Below, in pieces: positions 16,379 to 23,343 of a stretch of 64,000 nucleotides of DNA. The DNA lies in IMG/VR virus record IMGVR_UViG_3300037833_000033, positions 1 through 64,000 of that record; one strand, given 5' to 3'. Position numbers and translations under genes: made by a program. How positions within the stretch are numbered: the stretch's first letter is position 1; each line of letters begins with the position of its first letter. The DNA comes from a virus. A model generated the notes under the pieces. That model was not told the DNA's origin and did no database searches. It saw nothing but the letters and a program-made list of their open reading frames with translations.

Positions 16379-16448
16379 GCAGGGGCGGCACGTGATGAAT
16401 GGCTTTCACAACAACCTTGGCCGCCCCTGCTTCACGGCTCACGCCGTG
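16379..16448. ncRNA. 30-nt-loop stem-loop plus small hairpin, 3' of the Tnp-domain gene
   Basis: GCAGGGGCGGC (16379-16389) pairs perfectly with GCCGCCCCTGC (16420-16430) and encloses exactly 30 bases. A second hairpin, CACGGC-TCAC-GCCGTG (16433-16448), follows two bases later. The loop fits the same pattern as the four loops at 17266-17518 (minus strand: CA, N10, GA, N3, CC, N10, T), although the stem sequence is unrelated. It lies in the intergenic space just before the Tnp-domain gene stop at 16455. The RNA strand is not determined. Confidence 0.6.
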
Positions 16449-16454
16449 TCTCGA

Positions 16455-17555
16455 TTAGGTGGCGGGGGCGACACCGCTTCCAAGGGTTTCAATGGGCCTA
16501 TGGTCGCTCCCCGCCTTCCTCCACTCGCTCCAGAGCAAGCGAAGGAATCTCTTTTCCACATACCTCTGCGCCCGATTGTGCGCGTGGCCCTTCGTCTCGC
16601 CCCGCGGCATCTCGTATTCTTTCCTGGCGTCGTACACCGACTTCAGCGGCCCGCCCGCTTTGACGATGCACGCGCCCACGTTCCACATCACCGACCGGCG
16701 CGCCGGGCTATACCCATGCTCCAGCGCCGCCACCCCTGAGGTTCGTCGTTGGCGCCCATCCGGCATGACAGCGAGACCTAGGCGCTTCCACAACTTCGCA
16801 GGATTGCCGTAGCCGCCTAGATCCCCCGCCTCCCCGACGATCGCCGCGAGGCTGAGAAGCCCAACCCCACGGACGCTCTCGACCCATGTTGCGACGGGCA
16901 ACTCCTTCGCAAGCTTCGTGAGGCGTTTCTCGACTGCCTTCCTGTGGCGCTCGATCCCGTCGCGGGCTTCGACTAGGGGGAGCATCGCCGCGAGGGCGAT
17001 CTCCGCCATGGGGTGTTGCCCCTTTCCAAGAGCGGCGGAGTAGATAACATCGGCTTCCTTTTTATCCCCACCTTCGGCGAGGCGTCGGCACAAAGCCTTC
17101 GCCTGCAAGGTCAGGGACTTCTCCGCCCTGTGCCATGACTGGCGACGGCGCCACTGCTCTCGGATCTCGGCGATGGTGTTGGCGAGGGCGGCACGAACCC
17201 TTTGGAGATCATCACCCCATTGGCCGCCCTCGCCTTCCTGGTTGCCCAGGATCTTGGAATAGGGTGCGGCGGGCGACAGTTGTCGATGGGGATCCAGACG
17301 TTTACTGGTCGCCTCGCCGCTCGTGACGACAGTCCCCGATAGGGTGTCCTGACGGCCGTGGTCGTCACGAATTGGTGCGGCGGGCGACACATCTGCATCG
17401 GTGCCCACGAGGAGTTTGGTCGCCTCGCCGCGCGGGGACACACCCCGCATCTCTAACAATGGATCGGCGGGCGACAGATCTTGTTTGGGCATCGCCAGGA
17501 CAATGGTCGCCTCGCCGCGCTCGGATACACCGAGCATCTGAATGTCATCCCTCAC
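16455..17555 (-). CDS. IS110/IS116-type Tnp-domain protein without DEDD domain
   Basis: 366 residues from GTG 17553-17555, which overlaps the upstream stop. Residues ~1-100 are low-complexity repeats (GEAT...LSPAxP) encoded by the stem-loop array. Residues 118-215 are helical (VRAALANTIAEIREQWRRRQ). Residues 222-345 form a Transposase_20 domain: helix-hairpin-helix VRGVGLLSLAAIVGEAGDL, LWKRLGLAV, then RRTSG with Ser273 at the place of the IS110 catalytic serine, and HAHNRAQRYVEKRFLRLLW. The N-terminal DEDD RuvC-like domain of true IS110 transposases is absent, and no IS ends are seen. It looks like a fixed phage gene, possibly an RNA-guided or DNA-structure-binding factor; this is inference. 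Confidence 0.8.
   Translation of the reverse strand: MRDDIQMLGVSERGEATIVLAMPKQDLSPADPLLEMRGVSPRGEATKLLVGTDADVSPAAPIRDDHGRQDTLSGTVVTSGEATSKRLDPHRQLSPAAPYSKILGNQEGEGGQWGDDLQRVRAALANTIAEIREQWRRRQSWHRAEKSLTLQAKALCRRLAEGGDKKEADVIYSAALGKGQHPMAEIALAAMLPLVEARDGIERHRKAVEKRLTKLAKELPVATWVESVRGVGLLSLAAIVGEAGDLGGYGNPAKLWKRLGLAVMPDGRQRRTSGVAALEHGYSPARRSVMWNVGACIVKAGGPLKSVYDARKEYEMPRGETKGHAHNRAQRYVEKRFLRLLWSEWRKAGSDHRPIETLGSGVAPAT
17266..17535. ncRNA. Array of four 30-nt-loop stem-loops with interleaved small hairpins
   Basis: Stem-loops at 17266-17320, 17321-17370, 17377-17431 and 17465-17518 all close exactly 30 bases. Three use the arms GCGGCGGGCGAC / GTCGCCTCGCCGC (11-12 pairs with one bulge). The second uses an unrelated 10-bp stem TCGTGACGAC / GTCGTCACGA. 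Small hairpins follow the last two: GCGGGG-ACACA-CCCCGC (17432-17448) and GCTCGG-ATACA-CCGAGC (17519-17535). Loops share A1, G12, G13, C18, T29 and G30 (plus strand) and differ elsewhere. The array stays in frame with the Tnp-domain gene and may be both coding and structural. Strand is unknown. Confidence 0.65.
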
Positions 17556-18060
17556 GAGCGGCCTCCTGCAGTTCGCGCAGCCGCTCGTCCGTCAAAATCT
17601 CCTGCACCTTCCTGTTCGGTGGCACCGACTGCCCTATCAGCTGCAGCCACCGCGCCTTCACCGCCATGTCGCCGGCCTGTCGACTATAGAACTCCGCCGC
17701 CTCCGTGATGTCTTCTCGAGTGGCCTCGCCCAGGCGCTTGCCGCCTGGCAGGGGGAACATGAGGAGCGTCCCGCTCGCGAGCTGCACCACCCTCTCGGCG
17801 CCGGCCGCGGCGTCCGCGACCCGCTTCGCCGGCGGCGGGCTCCATACCGTCTTGCGCTCCGTCCTAACCTGCCCGCGAATGGCGTCGTAGCAAGCCTGGG
17901 CGATGAAGGGTTCGGTCAGAGCATCCCTGAGACTACGACTGCGACGCACGGCCTCCTCGAGCATTGCGGTCGCCACCTTCACGTTGCCCTCGCTGTCCTG
18001 CCAGGCGAGGCGGGCAGCCTCGGCGACGGGGTCCTTCTCCCTTTTCTCTGCCGCCGCCAT
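17545..18060 (-). CDS. Partner protein of the Tnp-domain gene, unknown function
   Basis: A 171-residue protein from ATG 18060, coupled to the gene before (TGATG) and the gene after (11-base overlap). It is helical. The N-terminal half carries AARLAWQDSEGNVKVATAMLEEAV and EPFIAQACYDAIRGQVRTER. The C-terminal half has AEFYSRQAGDMAVKARWLQLI and a final ILTDERLRELQEAA. I recall similar proteins beside Tnp-domain genes in other alphaproteobacterial phages, so a joint function is plausible; no biochemical role is known to me. Confidence 0.7.
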   Translation of the reverse strand: MAAAEKREKDPVAEAARLAWQDSEGNVKVATAMLEEAVRRSRSLRDALTEPFIAQACYDAIRGQVRTERKTVWSPPPAKRVADAAAGAERVVQLASGTLLMFPLPGGKRLGEATREDITEAAEFYSRQAGDMAVKARWLQLIGQSVPPNRKVQEILTDERLRELQEAAREG

Positions 18061-18749
18061 CACGCCCTCCCCGCCGCGGTCAGAAACGCCAGGATCTGCT
18101 TCAGCAGCATGCCCGAGAGACCCTCCCCGTCCCCGTCGATCGTGCTGCCCTCGCCTTCATGGGCGAGGAGCCGTGCCTTGACGGCGATTCCGTCGATCGT
18201 GCGGGCAGGCAGCTCGGCGATCTGGAGAGCGACCCTGTGTGCCTCCGCCTGGAGAGCGTCTGCCCGCTCCTCAGCCGCGGTGTAGCCGCTGTCGTGCTCG
18301 ACCTGCTTCTTCGCGGCGTCCCAGGCGTCCGACGCCTCCACGATCTCAAGTGCGCGGCGCAGAGCCCGGTCCCGGGCGTGCTGATTGAGGTAGCCCGAAG
18401 CCCGATAGCCCCGCAGCAGATCGATCTCGTCCTTGAAGTGCCAGGCGCGACGGCCTGCGGGATCGCGCCAGCGCGGCGGCGACAGCGGCTCAGGATCGCT
18501 CGGGTGCCACAACAGGACCTCGGGCATGGCAGGCTCGTGCTGCTGGCACCTCTTGTACGCCCGGTGCGCCTCGTCATCGGCTGCATCGCAGGCTAGCCTC
18601 AGCGCCTCCCAACGGTGGCCGAGGGCCTGAAGGGCAGCGTCGGAATCCGCGAGAGCGGCGAGCGCCGTTCCTGAAACGGTCCCGCCGAGAATTGCGGCGG
18701 CAGCGCCTGTGAAGGCAGAACGCCGGGTGATATGTGAATGGGTAGCCAT
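18060..18749 (-). CDS. Tat-signal protein of unknown function, first gene of the Tnp operon
   Basis: 229 residues from ATG 18749. The N-terminus HITRRSAFTGAAAAILGG is a twin-arginine-like signal followed by a hydrophobic stretch and an alanine-rich cleavage region. The rest is helical and charged (WHFKDEIDLLRGYRASGYL, ALEIVEASDAWDAAKKQVE, IDGIAVKARLLAHEG). The promoter at 18838-18866 faces it. It begins a three-gene coupled operon ending with the Tnp-domain protein. An exported or membrane-attached role is suggested by the signal; it is otherwise unknown. Confidence 0.7.
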   Translation of the reverse strand: MATHSHITRRSAFTGAAAAILGGTVSGTALAALADSDAALQALGHRWEALRLACDAADDEAHRAYKRCQQHEPAMPEVLLWHPSDPEPLSPPRWRDPAGRRAWHFKDEIDLLRGYRASGYLNQHARDRALRRALEIVEASDAWDAAKKQVEHDSGYTAAEERADALQAEAHRVALQIAELPARTIDGIAVKARLLAHEGEGSTIDGDGEGLSGMLLKQILAFLTAAGRA

Positions 18750-18821
18750 GGAATCCCTCGCTCGGGTTTCGGTGGTTAGGCCCGGCTCGGTGTTACCAGC
18801 ACCGTGTCGGGCCGCTTGCTT

Positions 18822-18881
18822 TGTAACGACAGTGACGATACTGTGGCTCCACAAATCCAATGTCAAGCCACTGGCGTTACA
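18822..18881. promoter_or_regulatory. Divergent control region of the RHH gene and the Tnp operon
   Basis: On the minus strand TTGACA (18861-18866) lies 17 bases from CAGTAT (18838-18843), a fair sigma-70-type promoter for the 18749 operon. An ACAGT-N6-ACTGT dyad (18829-18844) overlaps the -10, and TGTAAC...GTTACA (18822-18827, 18876-18881) bracket the region. The adjacent RHH protein is the likely ligand. Confidence 0.5.
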
Positions 18882-18885
18882 TTTT

Positions 18886-19071
18886 ATGCCCGAGCAGCGA
18901 AAAAAGACCGCCACACTGAACCTGCGGATCAGCCCAGCCCTCAAAGAGGTGGCCGAGAAGGCTGCCGCGGATGACCATCGATCGCTTACCTCGCTGGTCG
19001 AAAAGCTCCTTAGTGAACACCTCAAATCAAAGGGCTACTTGGTGAGCCAAGGTAACCCAGAAAGATCGTAA
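18886..19071 (+). CDS. Ribbon-helix-helix-type DNA-binding protein
   Basis: 61 residues from ATG 18886. The sequence TATLNLRISPALKEVAEKAA gives the beta strand and first helix of Arc/CopG-like proteins, and DHRSLTSLVEKLLSEHLKSKG the second. It probably dimerises and represses its own divergent promoter region at 18822-18881. It heads a run of small plus-strand genes. Two truncated copies of its C-terminal tail occur downstream (19471-19515 and 20461-20502). Confidence 0.75.
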   Translation: MPEQRKKTATLNLRISPALKEVAEKAAADDHRSLTSLVEKLLSEHLKSKGYLVSQGNPERS

Positions 19072-19263
19072 CCCCTCTGGATGAGATGGAACCGAAGAAA
19101 TAAGAGACGCGCAGTTCACAGCGCCTGCTACACAGGCACCCTGGTCTTCTTCGGCTGGCTGATGGTCGTCAGCGCACCTCAGCTGTTCTGGTAGTGCTGC
19201 CGTTTCTGAGCGCCTGAAGCTCAATGGCTACTGCCCGACTTAACCACAGGACCATTTGCTACG

Positions 19264-19452
19264 ATGATCACCGAGTACCGCGGATACAGCCTGACTTCAT
19301 TTCGCTCTTATGAAGGCTGGACTGTCTTGATCTCGCATAGGCTCAAGACCCACAGCGTTTTCGTGTCCGAAGTTGACCACGACAGCTCGCTCTTGCGGGC
19401 TCAGGAACTGGTTGACCGACGTCTTCTTTCCGATCCGCCACCAGCAATCTGA
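19264..19452 (+). CDS. Small protein, first copy of a duplicated family
   Basis: 62 residues with ITEYRGYSLTSFRSYEGWTV and a C-terminal RAQELVDRRLLSDPPP. It is paralogous to the protein at 19721-19933 (YRGYRLTAFQSYDGWTV ... AKDLIDRRLPSEPPP). The fold is probably a small alpha/beta unit. Function is unknown; it sits in an accessory region after the RHH regulator. Confidence 0.65.
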   Translation: MITEYRGYSLTSFRSYEGWTVLISHRLKTHSVFVSEVDHDSSLLRAQELVDRRLLSDPPPAI

Positions 19453-19470
19453 CCGAAACGGGGTCGCTCT

Positions 19471-19515
19471 ATGCTCCTCACCGACCACCTTCGCGAGAAG
19501 GGTTATCTGAAGTGA
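19471..19515 (+). pseudogene. Remnant of an RHH protein C-terminus
   Basis: Reads MLLTDHLREKGYLK then stop. It closely matches the end of the RHH protein (LLSEHLKSKGYL). Only the last ~14 residues remain, directly before the next gene, whose GTG overlaps its stop. Confidence 0.5.
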
Positions 19516-19724
19516 TCTCCCGCTCTCCCGTGCCGCGCGCCATCCTGCCTACCCATCGGGTGCTCTCGGCCTGCCTAGTGATGGGGGAGCCCAGGCTTGA
19601 AGAGATCCTGTCGGAGCCCATTGTCCTCTTGAGGATGAAGGCGGCGGGGGTGACGGCGCAGGAGTTGCGCGAGCTCTGCGAGAGCGTTCGAGAGAGGCTT
19701 ATTTCGAGAGCGCAGAGCCAATGA
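19512..19724 (+). CDS. Small helical protein of unknown function
   Basis: 70 residues from GTG 19512, coupled to the next gene by a four-base overlap (ATGA). Sequence: MISRSPVPRAILPTHRVLSA followed by a helical stretch with VTAQELRELCESVRERLISR. It may be a small regulator, but no family is recognised. Confidence 0.5.
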   Translation: MISRSPVPRAILPTHRVLSACLVMGEPRLEEILSEPIVLLRMKAAGVTAQELRELCESVRERLISRAQSQ

Positions 19725-19933
19725 CCCCCGAGCCGCTTGTCACTGAAGCCTCCGAATACCGCGGGTACAGGCTGACGGCTTTCCAATCCTACGACGGCTG
19801 GACCGTCATGATCACGGGGGACATCAAGTCCAAGAGCACCTTCGTTTCCGACGATACGTACGAAGCAGTCGTGCAGCGCGCGAAGGATCTCATCGACCGC
19901 AGGCTCCCCTCTGAGCCTCCTCCGTCCCGCTGA
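19721..19933 (+). CDS. Small protein, second copy of a duplicated family
   Basis: 70 residues, paralogue of 19264-19452 with about half of its positions identical (EYRGY-L-FxSYxGWTVxI, then DLIDRRLPSEPPP). The pair surrounds the 19512 gene and suggests a local tandem duplication. Function is unknown. Confidence 0.65.
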   Translation: MTPEPLVTEASEYRGYRLTAFQSYDGWTVMITGDIKSKSTFVSDDTYEAVVQRAKDLIDRRLPSEPPPSR

Positions 19934-19952
19934 AGCCAATAAGGAACCTCGT

Positions 19953-20198
19953 GTGCCGGACTTCCGAAAGATCAGAGGCAACCTCAACATCGTCCTGAAC
20001 CGCCTGGTGCGGGACGGCGTGATTGCCGACTTCAGGACCAACTTCGGCGACGAAGACAAATCCGGCACGCCTCTCGTAACCGTGACCGCCCCGCCAGGGC
20101 AGGATCTGGCCGCCGTACAGTCGCTCGTGCTGAATGCCCTCACGGAAGTGGCGATCGGGATCGACGTCGCTGTCGAGCCCTTCTCGCCGAGCATCTGA
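19953..20198 (+). CDS. Small conserved-looking protein of unknown function
   Basis: 81 residues from GTG 19953. The N-terminus is basic (FRKIRGNLNIVLNRLVRDGV). The middle and C-terminus (TPLVTVTAPPGQDLAAVQSLVLNAL, IGIDVAVEPFSP) look like a small alpha/beta domain. It lies 19 bases after the previous stop and is probably cotranscribed. Confidence 0.6.
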   Translation: MPDFRKIRGNLNIVLNRLVRDGVIADFRTNFGDEDKSGTPLVTVTAPPGQDLAAVQSLVLNALTEVAIGIDVAVEPFSPSI

Positions 20199-20219
20199 AG
20201 GCGGAGGAGCGACATACAC

Positions 20220-20453
20220 ATGAGCGACGCGCTGGCAGGCAAGATTGGCAGGTCCCGTGCCGACAGCATGGGCTGGGAGTACATCCTCGCTATCGGGCCG
20301 ATTGGCGGCTCGCATTATCTGATCTCCGAGATCAAGGATGACGGCACCTCTGGAAGCTTCGGCTCCAAGGTCGTTTCCCTCCAACGCCTGGAGCCCTACG
20401 ACTTCTACGACAACATCGAGATCGCGAAGGGTAAGCGTCCACCAGCCAGGTGA
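20220..20453 (+). CDS. Small soluble protein of unknown function
   Basis: 77 residues with GWEYILAIGPIGGSHYLI and a C-terminal EPYDFYDNIEIAKGKRP. It is preceded by GGAGGAG, a strong ribosome binding site. It is part of the plus-strand cassette run from 18886. No family is recognised. Confidence 0.6.
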   Translation: MSDALAGKIGRSRADSMGWEYILAIGPIGGSHYLISEIKDDGTSGSFGSKVVSLQRLEPYDFYDNIEIAKGKRPPAR

Positions 20454-20460
20454 GACCAAC

Positions 20461-20502
20461 CACTCCGACCACCTGAAAGCCAAGGGCTATCTGCCCCGAT
20501 GA
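20461..20502 (+). pseudogene. Second remnant of an RHH protein C-terminus
   Basis: Reads HSDHLKAKGYLPR then stop, again matching the tail of the 18886 RHH protein. No start codon or DNA-binding part remains. Its stop overlaps the ATG of the next small gene. Confidence 0.5.
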
Positions 20503-20675
20503 CCATCCTCCGCCGCCTTCTCTCCGCCCTTGCCCAGATGTGGCCGGTGGGCCGTCCGCGCCGCTATCCGCATACCTCCGCAGTCGAGGCGGCTCTGAAG
20601 GACTGGATCCCAGCCTCTGGCGGGATGCGAGAGGCCGCCAACGAGAACCATCGTTCCAAGGCTGCCGCCCCGTGA
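20499..20675 (+). CDS. 58-residue protein of unknown function
   Basis: Starts MTILRRLLSALAQMWPVGRPRR at ATG 20499 and ends HRSKAAAP. The start overlaps the RHH remnant stop (ATGA) and its own stop overlaps the next GTG (GTGA). It may be membrane-associated through the amphipathic N-terminus. Confidence 0.4.
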   Translation: MTILRRLLSALAQMWPVGRPRRYPHTSAVEAALKDWIPASGGMREAANENHRSKAAAP

Positions 20676-20761
20676 CCTACCGCCAATCCCTCCTCATGCT
20701 CCTCTTCGTCTTCGCGGTCGTCGGCTGCGTCTATGGCGCGGCGTTGGAGGTGGTAGGGTAG
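20672..20761 (+). CDS. 29-residue membrane peptide
   Basis: GTG start overlaps the previous stop. The sequence MTYRQSLLMLLFVFAVVGCVYG is a single hydrophobic helix with a lipobox-like cysteine. It is too short for a family call. Confidence 0.4.
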   Translation: MTYRQSLLMLLFVFAVVGCVYGAALEVVG

Positions 20762-20862
20762 AGCACGTGAGGGCGAAGAGACTCCTGAAGCCATTTTCTC
20801 TGCAGCGGCACCTCTCATCAGTTAGGTAGCCCAATCAGGGGCTTCAGCATCAGCGCCTGGAA

Positions 20863-23343
20863 TTAAGCGGCCTCGAGAAGCACTGCCTCGTACTCGCGAT
20901 CAACGATCCATTCTTCACTGCGTACTACGGCCTGCCCGACAACTCCGTACCTCTCTGCGATCGCGTCTCGCAATTCAATCACAATAGGGGACCGTTCCGG
21001 GGCAAGGCGCTGATATAGTTTATGTGTGTCAGGTGATTTGCTCGCCGCAGCAGCATGAAAGAGCAGGACATTCGACACGCCGAACTCTAAGATATCTTGG
21101 GCGCCTTCCCCTAATATCTGCACGGCCTCATCGAAACGCCTCGCTCGCAATTTTTCGCTGGCAAGAGCGTTCCGCATGATCCTTCTGGTCTTCTCAAAGG
21201 GCGAGCGCGCAATCCCAGCAGTAAAATGCCCAACAGCCCGATCCACTTGTCCAGACTTAAGCCATATCATTCCTCGAATATGGAATGCGATCCAGTCATC
21301 CTCCGTCCGGGGCGCCACATGTACTAACAACTGTTCGGCCTCTCCAAAGCGCCCCAAAACTGTGAGCAGCGCTGCTTTTGCATTTCTTGCTGCTGCATAA
21401 TCAGACCACTGCTGCAAGACTGCACTGTAAGCATCAAGCGCGTCGCTATAATTGCCTAGGCGCTTCAGGATATTCGCTCGACCGAGTTTGCTTATCAGAT
21501 CAAATGGGAAGCGTTGCGTATTTGTGTCATAAAGCGACAAAGCTTTAGGAAAATCACCGCATTCCTTGACTACATTTGCAAACCCGTTGGCAACAAGAGG
21601 TTCATCAGGGAACATCGCACATGCGTGTGCGTATGCGTCCATTGCCCCCTGTAGGTCACCGAGATCTCGAAGTGACTCAGCTAAGCCACTGTAAGCGACC
21701 GATATATGAGGAAAATCTTTCTTGATAGCCGCATACTCGTCGCGAGCTAGTGTGTACTGACCCATCAGGCGGCGAACTTCGGCGCCGCCGCATCTAGCAA
21801 CACTGTCAGACGGGAACAATTCGACAATTCTTTGATACTCGGAAAGCGCTTCTTCCAAATTTCCCATTTTCCGAAGGACTGTAGCCCTACCGTTGAGCGC
21901 GACAACTTGATTACCAAACCGGTCAAGAACATGATCGTAAGCTGCGATCGCGGCGTCCATCTGGCCCAAATCCAGCAATACCGCTGCTCGGCCACAAGCC
22001 ACACTCGGCTCATCAGGAAATTTCTTTGCTGCTTGCTCATAAACAGCAAGAGCCTCCCTGAATCTCCACATATCTCGGAGAGTCTCTGCTGCTCCACGCC
22101 AAGCGAACACGACTTCCGCATGGCTTGAATGCTCATCAATTACACTCTGGAATGCTGAAAGCGCTTCAGATAGACGATTTTGTATGCGCAATATGCGCGC
22201 CCGCCCGTTCTTAGCAAAAACTACATCTCCGAGGGTCTCTGCAGTTTCCAGCTCCCTCGTGGCTTCATCGAGCCTAAAACATTGGATTAGTGCATCAGCA
22301 GCATGTCCGTGCGCCCATGCATCCTCCGGGTAAATATCGGCTGCACGCTGCGCCCATTCCAACTGTACTGAGTGCAGGCCAATTCGCTTTGCTTCCTGTG
22401 CCATGCGGCAGAGAGATTTGGCGGCGAACTCCGGCCCACTCTGCGAAAGCTGCGATACAACCAGTTCATCAGCAAACCGTTTCGCAAGCGTAATGTTGCC
22501 GTCGCGTAGGCGCTGCTTGATGACTTCCTGCTGCTGAATGGCACTCTCGAATGCTTGTCTGCTACCAATCTGCGGCTTCTCGCGCTTGTGGTTAAAGGCT
22601 CTTGAGTCGTATGTCTCTTGTTCGTATGCAACGTCGAAAGTTGCTCTAGATTTGGCTTGTAAAAATTTCTGAGTCCAAGCCGATATTATCGGCCTATGGT
22701 TTGGAAGGTCCCGCAAACGCTTGTAACATTCGAATACAGCGAGGTTTGTCTGTTGTGTTCCTTCGCCCGCCTCGACCAAAACCATAAAAGCGCCCCTATT
22801 GATACAGTGCTCTAGGAACGCTTGTCGTTGCTCCTGTGTGTCGAATAGTTCGTCCGGTATGAGGCCCCACGCGTCATGATACCTTGCAATTGTCGCCTGG
22901 CTCTTGAGGAGGCTCTCAAAAATTCCCCGCAAGTGTTCATATTCAACAAAGTAGTTAGATGATCTTATAATTAGGTCCGGGTTTGGCAACGGCGCCCAAG
23001 CAAACTGACTTTTGACGCTCTTTCGAACTTCGCTATCCTCCAAGAGTGGCTCTAAGTACAGAGCCGCCTCTTGTCTTGTTTCCGGATATTCCTCAGTGTC
23101 GAGCACAATCAGTGCCAATCGGGTGGCTCTATCCGTTGACCATGCCTGATTAAGAGCCTTCTCGACCGCCTGCCGGCTTGTTGATTTGACGGCTAGCAAA
23201 TCGCTGCAGCCAACGAAAATTCGATGCAAGGCAGCAAAGGAGGACGGCTCCCACGCCTGGCGAGAGCTGGACCGCATAAGCGAGACGCTATTGCCTTCAA
23301 TAATAGCCGCCACGCCTGCCTGCCCAGAGACAAGCGCATCCAT
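20863..23343 (-). CDS. Large tetratricopeptide repeat protein, candidate defence or toxin-immunity component
   Basis: 826 residues. The first ~270 residues form an unrecognised helical domain. From about residue 290 onward there are at least ten TPR units with the usual W/L-G-Y-A-F-A-P spacing (for example ALAVYEQAAKKFPDEPSVACGRA and ALSEYQRIVELFPSD). It is translationally coupled to the zinc-ribbon gene (TAATG). Base composition is clearly less GC-rich than the phage structural genes, which points to separate acquisition. TPR arrays usually mediate protein recognition; a sensing role in a two-gene defence module is inference from pairing and location. Confidence 0.75.
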   Translation of the reverse strand: MDALVSGQAGVAAIIEGNSVSLMRSSSRQAWEPSSFAALHRIFVGCSDLLAVKSTSRQAVEKALNQAWSTDRATRLALIVLDTEEYPETRQEAALYLEPLLEDSEVRKSVKSQFAWAPLPNPDLIIRSSNYFVEYEHLRGIFESLLKSQATIARYHDAWGLIPDELFDTQEQRQAFLEHCINRGAFMVLVEAGEGTQQTNLAVFECYKRLRDLPNHRPIISAWTQKFLQAKSRATFDVAYEQETYDSRAFNHKREKPQIGSRQAFESAIQQQEVIKQRLRDGNITLAKRFADELVVSQLSQSGPEFAAKSLCRMAQEAKRIGLHSVQLEWAQRAADIYPEDAWAHGHAADALIQCFRLDEATRELETAETLGDVVFAKNGRARILRIQNRLSEALSAFQSVIDEHSSHAEVVFAWRGAAETLRDMWRFREALAVYEQAAKKFPDEPSVACGRAAVLLDLGQMDAAIAAYDHVLDRFGNQVVALNGRATVLRKMGNLEEALSEYQRIVELFPSDSVARCGGAEVRRLMGQYTLARDEYAAIKKDFPHISVAYSGLAESLRDLGDLQGAMDAYAHACAMFPDEPLVANGFANVVKECGDFPKALSLYDTNTQRFPFDLISKLGRANILKRLGNYSDALDAYSAVLQQWSDYAAARNAKAALLTVLGRFGEAEQLLVHVAPRTEDDWIAFHIRGMIWLKSGQVDRAVGHFTAGIARSPFEKTRRIMRNALASEKLRARRFDEAVQILGEGAQDILEFGVSNVLLFHAAAASKSPDTHKLYQRLAPERSPIVIELRDAIAERYGVVGQAVVRSEEWIVDREYEAVLLEAA

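Noticed and set aside
17266-17535. The stem-loop array as a CRISPR array
   Set aside because: The conserved parts are inverted arms, not one direct repeat, two stems are unrelated in sequence, and no cas genes are present.
16455-17555. Ordinary IS110 insertion sequence
   Set aside because: The DEDD domain is missing, no element ends or target duplication are visible, and the gene is translationally coupled to upstream phage-type genes.
18709-18885. Upstream extension of the RHH gene
   Set aside because: It would run through the divergent promoter region; ATG 18886 gives a complete RHH domain.
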